Assembly: GCA_963817735.1 (NCBI GenBank)
Contig: CAWFPP010000003.1
Coordinates: forward strand, 124,001 to 188,000
DNA length: 64,000 bases
DNA from: Bog-473 sp963817735
GTDB taxonomy: Bacteria > Actinomycetota > Acidimicrobiia > Acidimicrobiales > RAAP-2
Direction of reading: 5' to 3'
Position 1 is the stretch's first letter. The number at the start of each line of letters is the position of its first letter. The notes under the pieces were generated by a model. The model did no database searches. It was given only the letters and a program-made list of their open reading frames with translations, and was not told where the DNA came from. This document shows, in pieces, positions 35,559 through 42,912 of this stretch. The position numbers and the translations under genes were made by a program.

Positions 35559-37307
35559 TCATCGGGTCGGGCTCATTTCGGGTGACGGGGCGGACGGGAT
35601 GGACGGGACACGTGGCGCAGGAGGAGCATCCGTGGCGCGCCGCCCACGCAGCAGGGAGGCCAGCCCGGCGATCACCGACAGCCCGGTGGCGAAGGCGAAG
35701 ACCACCACCAGCCCGTGGTGGAACGGCTCGGAGATCAGTTGGGGGAAGTAGGCGTGGCCGGTGAGCAGATTCCGGCTGGACGCCGAAAGGGTGGACAGCG
35801 CGCCGCTGGGGGCCAGCAGGTGTTGAATCGGGTTGACCCCGAGCAGAGCGGCGAACAACGAGGCCACCGGCGGCAGCGAGCCGACGTGGTGGGCCAGGGC
35901 CTGCGTCACACCGTGCTGGTGCAGCCCGTTGGTGAGCGTCGTCGAGAGCGTGCCGGTCAGTCCGGCGATCATCAGCGAGAAGAAGATGCCGATGGACAAC
36001 GCCGTCCCGGAGTTCTGGAACGTGGCCCGCATGCCCGAGCCCGCTCCCCGCAGGCGGGACGGCACGCTGCTCATGATCGATGAGGTGTTGGGCGCGGCGA
36101 ACATCCCGCTGCCGATGCCGCTGGCGGTGATGAGCAGCGCGAAGGCCCAGTACGAGAAGTCCACCGGGAGCAGCAACAGCCCGACGAAAGCGCCCCCGAA
36201 CACGACACACCCGGCGGTGGCCATGCCCCGGGAGCCGAAGCGGTCCGACATTGCACCAGCGAGCGGGCCCGAGACCAGGAACCCCGCCGTGAGCGGGAGG
36301 AGGAAGATGCCGGCCCACAACGGCGTCTGGCTGAACGAGTAGCCGTGCAAGGGCAGCCAGATGCCCTGCAGCCAGATGATGAGGATGAATTGCAACCCGC
36401 CGCGGGCCACGGCCACCGCGAACGCTGCGATGTTGCCGGCCGTGAAGGCGCGGATCCGGAACAGGCCCAGCTGGAAGAGCGGTTCGGCCACCCTGGTCTC
36501 GATCACCACGAAGGCGCCGAGCAGGAGGGCGCCGCCGATGAGGAGCGCGTCGACCGTCGGGCTCGTCCAGCCCTGGGCCTGGTGGCCATAGGGCTGAATG
36601 CCGTAGGTCACGCCGGTCAGGATCGCACCGAGCCCGACGGCAAACGTGAGGTTGCCCCACCAGTCGATGCGGCCACCCTGCCGGTCGCTGATCTCGCGGA
36701 GCCTCCAGTAGGCCCAAAGCGTTCCGAACACGCCGACCGGGACATTGACCCAGAAGACGAGGCGCCAGTTGATCGCCGCCAGCAGCCCGCCGGCGACCAG
36801 GCCGACGAACATGCCGGCGAGCGCGGCCACCTGGTTGAGGCCGAGCGCGAAGCCCCGCTGCGTGCTCGGGAAGGCATCGGTCAGGATGGCCACCGAGTTG
36901 GCGGTGAGCATCGACCCGCCGAGCGCCTGAATGAGCCGCCATCCGATGAGCCACTGCGCGCCGGCCACCCCCAAGAACGGGCACACCGACAGGAGGATGG
37001 AGGAGACGGTGAACACCACGAATCCGGCGTTGTAGATCCTCACCCGGCCGAACATGTCGCCCAGTCGACCGAAGGTCACCACGGTGACCGCCAGCACCAG
37101 GCGGTAGCCCATGATCATCCACAGCAGGTACACGATGTTGCCCGGGGCCAGCGGATCGAGATGGATGCCCCGGAAGATGGCCGGCAGGGCGATGATGACG
37201 ATGGAACCGTCGACGGTGGCCATGAACACCGCCGCGGTGGTGTTGGCGAGGGCGACCCAGCGGTAGTGGTCGTCGACCTTCGCTGACGGGTCCTCCTCCT
37301 CCGCCAT
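35559..37307 (-). CDS. MFS transporter, DHA2 (14-TM) drug-efflux family
   Basis: A 582-residue membrane protein with about 14 hydrophobic segments. The start FMATVDGSIVIIALPAIFRG is motif D1-like, GRLGDMFGRVRIYN is MFS motif A, and WRLIQALGGSMLTANSVAIL is motif B/C-like, as in EmrB/QacA. It likely exports drugs or toxic metabolites by proton antiport. Its ATG overlaps the MarR stop by one base, so the two genes are coupled and the regulator probably controls the pump. The C-terminus is Pro/Ala-rich and cytoplasmic. Confidence 0.9.
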   Translation of the reverse strand: MAEEEDPSAKVDDHYRWVALANTTAAVFMATVDGSIVIIALPAIFRGIHLDPLAPGNIVYLLWMIMGYRLVLAVTVVTFGRLGDMFGRVRIYNAGFVVFTVSSILLSVCPFLGVAGAQWLIGWRLIQALGGSMLTANSVAILTDAFPSTQRGFALGLNQVAALAGMFVGLVAGGLLAAINWRLVFWVNVPVGVFGTLWAYWRLREISDRQGGRIDWWGNLTFAVGLGAILTGVTYGIQPYGHQAQGWTSPTVDALLIGGALLLGAFVVIETRVAEPLFQLGLFRIRAFTAGNIAAFAVAVARGGLQFILIIWLQGIWLPLHGYSFSQTPLWAGIFLLPLTAGFLVSGPLAGAMSDRFGSRGMATAGCVVFGGAFVGLLLLPVDFSYWAFALLITASGIGSGMFAAPNTSSIMSSVPSRLRGAGSGMRATFQNSGTALSIGIFFSLMIAGLTGTLSTTLTNGLHQHGVTQALAHHVGSLPPVASLFAALLGVNPIQHLLAPSGALSTLSASSRNLLTGHAYFPQLISEPFHHGLVVVFAFATGLSVIAGLASLLRGRRATDAPPAPRVPSIPSAPSPEMSPTR

Positions 37308-37744
37308 CAGGTGCGCTGGGCCAGTCGCTCGAAGAGCGGGGCGGCGACCCGCAGCTGCTCGAGCTCCGCGGCCGTGAAACCGCTCGCCAGGGCCCGGGCC
37401 ATGGCGTCGGTACCGGTGGCCCGCCGCTGCTGCAGAGCGCGCCGTCCGAGCGCCGTCACCGACATCACAATCTTGCGGCCGTCCTCGGGATCCGGCCGGC
37501 GCTCCACGAGGCCCCGCTCCTCAAGGCCGGCGAGGGTGGCGCCCATGGACTGGGGGCTGATTTGCTCCTGTTTGGCCAGCGCGCTGCTGGTCGCCGGGCC
37601 CTCCCGCTCGAGCCGGGACAGGCAGGCGGACTCGGGCATGGTCAGCTCGCCGTCGGCCTTCCTCTGGCGCAGGCGCCGCACGAGCAGGCCGATGCTGGCG
37701 CTCAGGTCCGCCACCAGCTCGTCGATGCCCGGGTCTCCCACCAT
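37307..37744 (-). CDS. MarR-family transcriptional regulator
   Basis: A 145-residue winged-helix protein. SSALAKQEQISPQSMGATLA is the recognition region and RRPDPEDGRKIVMSVTALGR the beta wing with its conserved D-x-R. It is encoded directly before the DHA2 pump (1-bp overlap) and 37 bp after the other pump gene, so it sits between two efflux genes. MarR proteins usually repress such pumps until a phenolic or drug ligand binds. I see no clear operator palindrome in the 37-bp gap. Confidence 0.9.
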   Translation of the reverse strand: MVGDPGIDELVADLSASIGLLVRRLRQRKADGELTMPESACLSRLEREGPATSSALAKQEQISPQSMGATLAGLEERGLVERRPDPEDGRKIVMSVTALGRRALQQRRATGTDAMARALASGFTAAELEQLRVAAPLFERLAQRT

Positions 37745-37781
37745 ACCTTCAGGTGACCTTATCAGTCTGGCTTACTACATG

Positions 37782-39365
37782 CTAGGCCACCAGCTCAGGG
37801 CCCGACCACTCGAAGCCCTCGCCGTCGACGAGCTCGAACTCGAACTCGGCCGCTTCGCGGGCGAGCTCCTCCTCGGCGTCGCTCGACTCGACCGGCGCGG
37901 TGCCGGGCAGGTGGACGAGGAGGGCCACCATGACCAGCGCCGCGAAGCCGAAGAGGGCGGCGATGCCGAAGGTCACGTCGAGGCCGTGCACGAGGTGCGG
38001 CGGAACGCCGGCGCCGGCCGTCAGCTGCGCGTGGCCTGCGGCCGCGCTCAAAACGGTGACGAGCACCGCCAGCCCCAGGGCCGCCCCCACCTGTTGGGTG
38101 ACGTTGACCAGACCGGACGCCGCCCCCGCGTCGGCGGGCTCGACGCCGGAGAGCCCCGCTTGCGTCAGGGGCACCAGCGCGGTCCCCGAGCCCGCGCCCA
38201 GCAGGACGAGGCTGACGAAGATCTGCAGGTACGACGCGCCGGCGTGGAGCTGGGTCGACATGAGCAGCGCCACCACGGTGAGGCTGATGCCGCCCATGAT
38301 CAGCACCTTGGGGTGGACCCGCCTGATGAGGACCTTGCTCACCAGCTGTGACGACAGGAAGACCGACGCCGGCACGGGCAGGAAACACAGGCCTGTCCGC
38401 AGCGGCGAGTAGCCCGCCACGTCCTGGAGGAACTGACCGACGAAGAAGAACATGCCGTACATGCCGGCGTACATCAGGCCCCGGGAGACGTTGGCCGTCG
38501 TGCGCGTCCCGCTGGCGAAGAGCCGCAGCGGCACGATCGGCTCCTCGGCGCCGGTCTCCATGCGGACGAAGAGGCCGAGCAGGAAGGCGCCGACGGCGAT
38601 CGAGCCGACGGTGAGCGGGCTGGACCAGCCGCGGGTGCCGGCCTCGACGAGCCCGAACACGATGCCCACCATGCCGAGGGTCGACGTGACCGCGCCGGCA
38701 ATGTCGAAGTGGCCGGTGCGCCGTGGCGTCTCCTGCAGCGCGATGCGTCCCACCAGCAGCACGGCGATCCCGATCGGCACGTTCACGAACATCACCCAGC
38801 GCCACGAGACGAGCTGGGTCAGCGCGCCGCCGGCGACGAGGCCGATCGCTCCCCCCGCCGCCGACACTGTCGTGAAGAGGCCGATGGCCCGGACCCGCTG
38901 GGGCCCGTCCGAGAAGATGGTGGTCAGGAGCGCCAGGGAGGAGGGCGCGGCCAGGGCGGCGCCGACGCCCTGGAGGGCTCGGGCGGACAGGAGCATCCAG
39001 CCCGAGACGGCCAATCCGCCGAAGAGCGAGCTCAGGGTGAAGATGGCGATGCCGGCCAGGAAGGTGCGGCGCCGTCCGAGCAGGTCTCCGGAACGCGCCC
39101 CCAGGAGCAGCAGGCCGCCGAAGGTGAGCAGGTAGCCGTTGAGGACCCACGAGAGCTCGCCCCCGGAGAGGCCGAGGCCCTCCTGGATGTGCGGGAGGGC
39201 CACGTTGACGATGGTGGTGTCCAGTACCACCATCAGCTGAGCCGCCAGTATGACGAACAGGAACACCGAAGGGGTCCTGAACAGGGCCTTCAGACGTCCT
39301 GGTGGTCCCGAGGCGGGACCGCCGGCGGGCGCGATTCGAGGAGCAGCAATTTGTGAAGAAGGCAT
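37782..39365 (-). CDS. MFS transporter, DHA2 (EmrB/QacA) family
   Basis: A 527-residue, 14-TM proton-driven exporter. It has AAQLMVVLDTTIVNVALPHI, GARSGDLLGRRRTFLAG (motif A) and SARALQGVGAALAAPSSLAL. The C-terminal cytoplasmic tail is acidic (SSDAEEELAREAAEFEFE). The gene is divergent from a TetR regulator, and a promoter with paired operators lies directly upstream (39401-39447). This is the classic arrangement of a drug-inducible pump. The substrate is unknown. Confidence 0.92.
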   Translation of the reverse strand: MPSSQIAAPRIAPAGGPASGPPGRLKALFRTPSVFLFVILAAQLMVVLDTTIVNVALPHIQEGLGLSGGELSWVLNGYLLTFGGLLLLGARSGDLLGRRRTFLAGIAIFTLSSLFGGLAVSGWMLLSARALQGVGAALAAPSSLALLTTIFSDGPQRVRAIGLFTTVSAAGGAIGLVAGGALTQLVSWRWVMFVNVPIGIAVLLVGRIALQETPRRTGHFDIAGAVTSTLGMVGIVFGLVEAGTRGWSSPLTVGSIAVGAFLLGLFVRMETGAEEPIVPLRLFASGTRTTANVSRGLMYAGMYGMFFFVGQFLQDVAGYSPLRTGLCFLPVPASVFLSSQLVSKVLIRRVHPKVLIMGGISLTVVALLMSTQLHAGASYLQIFVSLVLLGAGSGTALVPLTQAGLSGVEPADAGAASGLVNVTQQVGAALGLAVLVTVLSAAAGHAQLTAGAGVPPHLVHGLDVTFGIAALFGFAALVMVALLVHLPGTAPVESSDAEEELAREAAEFEFELVDGEGFEWSGPELVA

Positions 39366-39393
39366 TTGATTCCGATCTCTCCGCTGGTATTCT
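39366..39393 (+). promoter_or_regulatory. Candidate promoter of the TetR gene
   Basis: TTGATT (39366-39371) and TATTCT (39388-39393) are separated by 16 bp on the + strand, a reasonable sigma-70 promoter. Transcription would start near 39400, on top of operator site 1, so the regulator could repress itself. Confidence 0.5.
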
Positions 39394-39400
39394 GAGTAAG

Positions 39401-39415
39401 CGGAAGCTTCCTCCG
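39401..39415. promoter_or_regulatory. TetR-type operator, site 1
   Basis: CGGAAGCTTCCTCCG: an imperfect palindrome matching site 2 in the form CGGARGnnnCCTCCG. It lies just downstream of the minus-strand -10 box and of the plus-strand TATTCT, so binding would block both divergent promoters. Confidence 0.75.
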
Positions 39416-39418
39416 GTT

Positions 39419-39447
39419 ATTATACGGAGGGTGCCTCCGCTTTGCAA
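39419..39447 (-). promoter_or_regulatory. Promoter of the DHA2 pump gene
   Basis: On the minus strand TTGCAA (39442-39447) and TATAAT (39419-39424, perfect consensus) are separated by exactly 17 bp. Operator site 2 fills the spacer and site 1 covers the start region. TATAAT is rare by chance in DNA this GC-rich. Confidence 0.8.
39425..39439. promoter_or_regulatory. TetR-type operator, site 2
   Basis: CGGAGGGTGCCTCCG: a palindrome with perfect 6-bp arms and a 3-bp centre. It sits between the -35 and -10 boxes of the pump promoter. Its centre is 24 bp from that of site 1, a little over two helical turns. Confidence 0.78.
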
Positions 39448-39597
39448 GACTGTTCTTTGAGATTGTTTTTGGAGACACTGGTGTTGCTGGCACCGCCCCG
39501 TGTCACCGCTTGGCCAGGAGGGAACGCAGGAGAATGACGGCGCAACCGAAGACGGCGACGATCGACCGCCCGGACGACGCCGCGGCGAGCTCGCCCC

Positions 39598-40140
39598 ATG
39601 CGGGCCGACGCCAAGCGCAACTACGAGCTTCTCGTGACGGCCGCCCGCAAGGTCTTCGACCAGAAGGGTGGCGGTGCCTCCATGGAGGCCATCGCCAAGG
39701 AGGCCGGCGTCGGGATCGGCACGCTGTACCGGCACTTCCCCAAGCGGATCGACGTGGTGGAGGCCGTCTACGTCGACGACGTCGACGAGCTCGAGACCGT
39801 GGCCCGCACGGTGAGCGCCGAGCTGGAGCCCTGGCCCGCCTTCGTGGCCTGGCTCGAGGCCTTCGTCCGCTACGCGGCGGGCAAGAAGCGATTCATGAAC
39901 GAGCTGCACGAGGCGTTCGAGAAGGACCCTGCCCTGCGCTCGGCCTCGCGGGAGCGGATCGAGGGCGCCCTGAGCATCGTGCTGACCCGGGCGCAGGACG
40001 CGGGCGTCGTCCGCTCCGATGTCGACGCGCCCGACCTGATGCAGCTGCTCGGCTCCATGTGCATGAGCGCCACGCTGACGCCCGAGCAGAGCGAGCGCCT
40101 GCTCGTCATGATCGAAGACGGACTGCGCCCGCCGGCGTAG
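39598..40140 (+). CDS. TetR-family transcriptional regulator
   Basis: A 180-residue repressor. MRADAKRNYELLVTAARKVF leads into MEAIAKEAGVGIGTLYRHFP, the helix-turn-helix. The C-terminal ligand domain is typical of the TetR_C_33-like actinobacterial group. It is divergent from the DHA2 pump, with two matching palindromes between them, so it is very likely the pump's repressor. ATG 39598 has no Shine-Dalgarno; a better-placed ATG at 39534 (after AGGAGGG) is in another frame, so the native start may be 39534 with one extra base near 39594-39597. Confidence 0.88.
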   Translation: MRADAKRNYELLVTAARKVFDQKGGGASMEAIAKEAGVGIGTLYRHFPKRIDVVEAVYVDDVDELETVARTVSAELEPWPAFVAWLEAFVRYAAGKKRFMNELHEAFEKDPALRSASRERIEGALSIVLTRAQDAGVVRSDVDAPDLMQLLGSMCMSATLTPEQSERLLVMIEDGLRPPA

Positions 40141-40191
40141 GGGTCAGAGGCTCGAGGAGCCGCGGCGGGCTGTTCCAGTAGAGCCCCGAAG

Positions 40192-41169
40192 TCAGATGCC
40201 GGTGTGCTCGGCGCGCACCGGGTCCGGGTCGGGCACATGGGGCATGAGGGCGTTCGGCGGAACGGTTCCCAGGCGGCCGGCCTCGAAGTCCTCGAGCGCC
40301 TGGCCGATTTCCGCCTTCGTGTTCATGACGAACGGCCCGTAGTGCTCCACGGGCTCCCCGATCGGCCGGCCCCCGAGAATCAGGGCCTCGAGGTGGCTCG
40401 TCCCGGAGTCCTGCACGTCATCGGCCCGCAGCGACATGAAGTCTCCCGGCCCGAACGTGACCAGTTGCCCGCTGGTCACCGGCCGGCCTTCGCCGCCGAC
40501 CCGGCCGGAGCCGGCCAGGAGGTAGAGCAGCGCGTTGAACCCTGGGTCCCACGGGACCTCGAGCAGCGCCCCGGGGGCGACCGACGCGTGCATGAAGGCC
40601 ATCGGGGTATGGGTCGATCCCGGGCCGCGGTGGCCGGCGATATCGCCGGCCACGATCCGCACCAGGGCCCCGCCGTCACCCGACGACAGAAGAGTGACAT
40701 CACCCGCTTCGAGTCCCTGGTAGGCCGGTTCGATCATCTTGTCCCGGGCGGGCAGGTTCACCCACAGCTGTATCCCGTGAAAGCGCCCTCCGGCGACGAC
40801 GAGCTCCTCGGGCGGCGTCTCGATGTGGAGGATGCCCTTCCCGGCCGTCATCCACTGGGTGGCGCCGTCGGTGATGACGCCGCCCCCGCCGTGCGAGTCC
40901 TGGTGCTGGAACGTGCCGTCGATCATGTAGGTGACCGTCTCGAACCCTCGGTGGGGATGCCACGGTGTGCCCTTGGGCTCCCCCGGGGCGTAGTCGACCT
41001 CACCCATCTGGTCCATGTGCACGAACGGATCGAGATCCTGCAGGCGCACGCCGGCGAAGGCCCGGCGGACGGGGAAGCCCTCCCCTTCGAGCCCGCGTGG
41101 GGCCGTGGTGACGGACTGCACGGGGCGCTCGACCACGCCGCGCCCGGTCGGGCGCGGGAATGGCGGCAA
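40192..41169 (-). CDS. Pirin-family cupin protein (N-terminus possibly frameshifted)
   Basis: A 325-residue bicupin. The metal-site segment is GTPWHPHRGFETVTYMIDG followed by GILHIETPPEE (His, His, His, Glu), as in pirin/YhhW quercetin-2,3-dioxygenase-like proteins. It may act as a dioxygenase or redox regulator. The frame as given starts at TTG 41169. GTG 41203 has a fine ribosome site (GGGAGG) and begins MPAVSVSDLSKL, which reads like a pirin N-terminus but is in another frame; removing one T near 41170 would join the two. Confidence 0.87.
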   Translation of the reverse strand: MPPFPRPTGRGVVERPVQSVTTAPRGLEGEGFPVRRAFAGVRLQDLDPFVHMDQMGEVDYAPGEPKGTPWHPHRGFETVTYMIDGTFQHQDSHGGGGVITDGATQWMTAGKGILHIETPPEELVVAGGRFHGIQLWVNLPARDKMIEPAYQGLEAGDVTLLSSGDGGALVRIVAGDIAGHRGPGSTHTPMAFMHASVAPGALLEVPWDPGFNALLYLLAGSGRVGGEGRPVTSGQLVTFGPGDFMSLRADDVQDSGTSHLEALILGGRPIGEPVEHYGPFVMNTKAEIGQALEDFEAGRLGTVPPNALMPHVPDPDPVRAEHTGI

Positions 41170-41304
41170 GCTTGCTCAGGTCACTGACGGAGACAGCGGG
41201 CACGGAATACCTCCCAACGTTGTCGGCCCCGGCGCGGGCACGGGACCGCCTTGCAGGCTACCGGCGGGCTTCAGCGCACGGTCCGGGCCCGGGCTTGAGT
41301 GACG

Positions 41305-41649
41305 TCAGTGGAGGTGCCGCTGCCAGTCCGCCGGCACCCGTCCGGCGGGGCCCGGAGTCGGCTGGCTGAGCGGGTGGTGCTCCGGCGGCGCCAGCTCGGG
41401 GCCGTCGTAGTACTGCTGGGTCTCGTAGTCCCAGAACCAGTCTTCGCCCGGTTCGAAGCTCCGCACGATGGTGTGGCCGGGCTGGCGGGCATGGATGCTG
41501 GCGTGCTGGCTGGGCGAGCTGTCGCAACAGCCGATGTGCCCGCAGCCGGCGCAGCGGCGCAGGTGGAGCCACCAGCCGTCGGCGGCGAGGCACTCGACGC
41601 ACCCGGTCCCGCTGGGCTCCGCCGCCGGATCGATCGGCTCTTCGGCCAC
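41305..41649 (-). CDS. UBP-type zinc-finger protein
   Basis: A 114-residue protein built around one ZnF-UBP domain: GTGCVECLAADGWWLHLRRC, GCGHIGCCDSSPSQHASIHA, then a His-containing PGHTIVRSFEPGEDWFWDY. Bacterial stand-alone forms are common in actinobacteria, but their job is unknown, as these organisms lack ubiquitin. GTG 41649 is 9 bp after the msrA stop, so it is likely the last gene of the msrB-msrA operon. The C-terminal part is Pro-rich. Confidence 0.82.
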   Translation of the reverse strand: MAEEPIDPAAEPSGTGCVECLAADGWWLHLRRCAGCGHIGCCDSSPSQHASIHARQPGHTIVRSFEPGEDWFWDYETQQYYDGPELAPPEHHPLSQPTPGPAGRVPADWQRHLH

Positions 41650-41657
41650 GGCTGTCG

Positions 41658-42179
41658 CTACCCGGCGAGCGCGTCGCTGCGCCGGGGTAGGACCCACCCC
41701 GGCCGAGGGAAGTGGCAGGTGTACCCGTTGGGGTAGTGCTCCAGGTAGTCCTGGTGCTCCGGCTCCGCCTCCCAGAATGGACCGGAGGGCGCCACCTCGG
41801 TGACGACCTTGCCGGGCCACAGGCCGGAGGCCTCGACGTCGGCGATGGTGTCCTCGGCCACCCGGCGCTGCTCGTCGTCGCCGTAGTAGATCGCCGACCG
41901 GTAGCTCAGCCCGCGGTCGTTGCCCTGACGGTTCTTGGTCGTCGGGTCGTGGATCTGGAAGAAGAACTCGAGCAGCTCCCTGTACGAGGTCACCGTGGGG
42001 TCGAAGGTGATCTCGATCGCCTCGGCATGGGTGCCGTGGTTGCGGTAAGTGGCGTTGGCCACGTCCCCGCCGGTGTACCCGACCCGGGTCGTGATCACGC
42101 CGGGACGCTTGCGGATGAGGTCCTGCATCCCCCAGAAGCACCCGCCGGCCAGGATCGCCTTCTCTGTCGTGGCACTCAC
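41658..42179 (-). CDS. msrA: Peptide-methionine (S)-S-oxide reductase
   Basis: A 173-residue MsrA that repairs methionine-S-sulfoxide. The catalytic motif AGGCFWGMQDL is near residue 12, and VGYTGGDVANATYRNHGTHAE is the substrate pocket. RSAIYYGDDEQ is typical. I see no resolving cysteines in the C-terminal tail, so reduction may be thioredoxin- or mycothiol-dependent. Its GTG overlaps the msrB stop (GTGA at 42176-42179), so both stereospecific repair enzymes are coupled. Confidence 0.94.
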   Translation of the reverse strand: MSATTEKAILAGGCFWGMQDLIRKRPGVITTRVGYTGGDVANATYRNHGTHAEAIEITFDPTVTSYRELLEFFFQIHDPTTKNRQGNDRGLSYRSAIYYGDDEQRRVAEDTIADVEASGLWPGKVVTEVAPSGPFWEAEPEHQDYLEHYPNGYTCHFPRPGWVLPRRSDALAG

Positions 42180-42649
42180 GAGGCCACCTCCTCCTTGGTC
42201 GCTCCTCCGTCGAAGAGCTTCGTGTACTCACCGTATCCCTCGGCCTCGAGGTCCTCGTAGGGGACGAAGCGCAGCGCCGCCGAGTTGATGCAGTAACGCA
42301 GGCCGCCCTCCTCGGGGGGACCGTCGTTGAAGACGTGGCCGAGATGGCTGTCGCCGTGCGCCGAGCGGACCTCGGTCCTGATCATGCCGTGGGTCATGTC
42401 CTGCTTCTCGACCACGTTGGCCGGCTCCAGCGGGATGGTGAAGCTCGGCCACCCGCATCCGCTGTCGAACTTCTTCAGGGAGGCGAACAATGGCTCCCCC
42501 GAGACGATGTCCACGTAGATGCCGGCCTCCTTCTTGTCCCAGAACTCGTTGGCGAAGGCCGGCTCGGTGGCGGCCTCCTGGGTGACGGCGTACTCCCTGG
42601 GGCCCAGCTTGGCTACGGCGTCGGGGTCCTTGCGGTAACGGTCTGTCAT
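42176..42649 (-). CDS. msrB: Peptide-methionine (R)-S-oxide reductase
   Basis: A 157-residue MsrB acting on methionine-R-sulfoxide. KKFDSGCGWPSFTIPLEPAN, RSAHGDSHLGHVFNDGP and the catalytic cysteine in RYCINSAALRF are conserved. The paired CxxC zinc motifs of many MsrB proteins are absent, so it is probably a zinc-free form. ATG 42649 follows AAGGAG, so I prefer it to the longer frame from 42679. First gene of the msrB-msrA-UBP unit and divergent from the hydantoinase genes. Confidence 0.93.
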   Translation of the reverse strand: MTDRYRKDPDAVAKLGPREYAVTQEAATEPAFANEFWDKKEAGIYVDIVSGEPLFASLKKFDSGCGWPSFTIPLEPANVVEKQDMTHGMIRTEVRSAHGDSHLGHVFNDGPPEEGGLRYCINSAALRFVPYEDLEAEGYGEYTKLFDGGATKEEVAS

Positions 42650-42912
42650 GTCAACTCCTTTGCCACCAACGGGCGGCACTTGTTCATCCTCTTACCAAAA
42701 CGCCCGGCTGTCACCCTTTGTTTCCACGATCGGGTCATCGGGGCTCCTTGGGGGGCGAGGGCCTGGCTTCGATGGCGCCCTCAGCATCTACAACAGCCCG
42801 AGGCCGAGATTTGGTCCCGAACGGCTCAGGTACCCTTCTGACCGGGGCGGGACACGGCGGGGTGGCCCGGTCCAGCGCAGATCAGGACAGACGAACGACC
42901 TGAAGGGGAGCC

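Noticed and set aside
35065..37122. A 685-codon frame antiparallel-shifted within the DHA2 pump region
   Set aside because: Same strand, different frame from the transporter; no hydrophobic pattern or motif. Shadow of the real gene.
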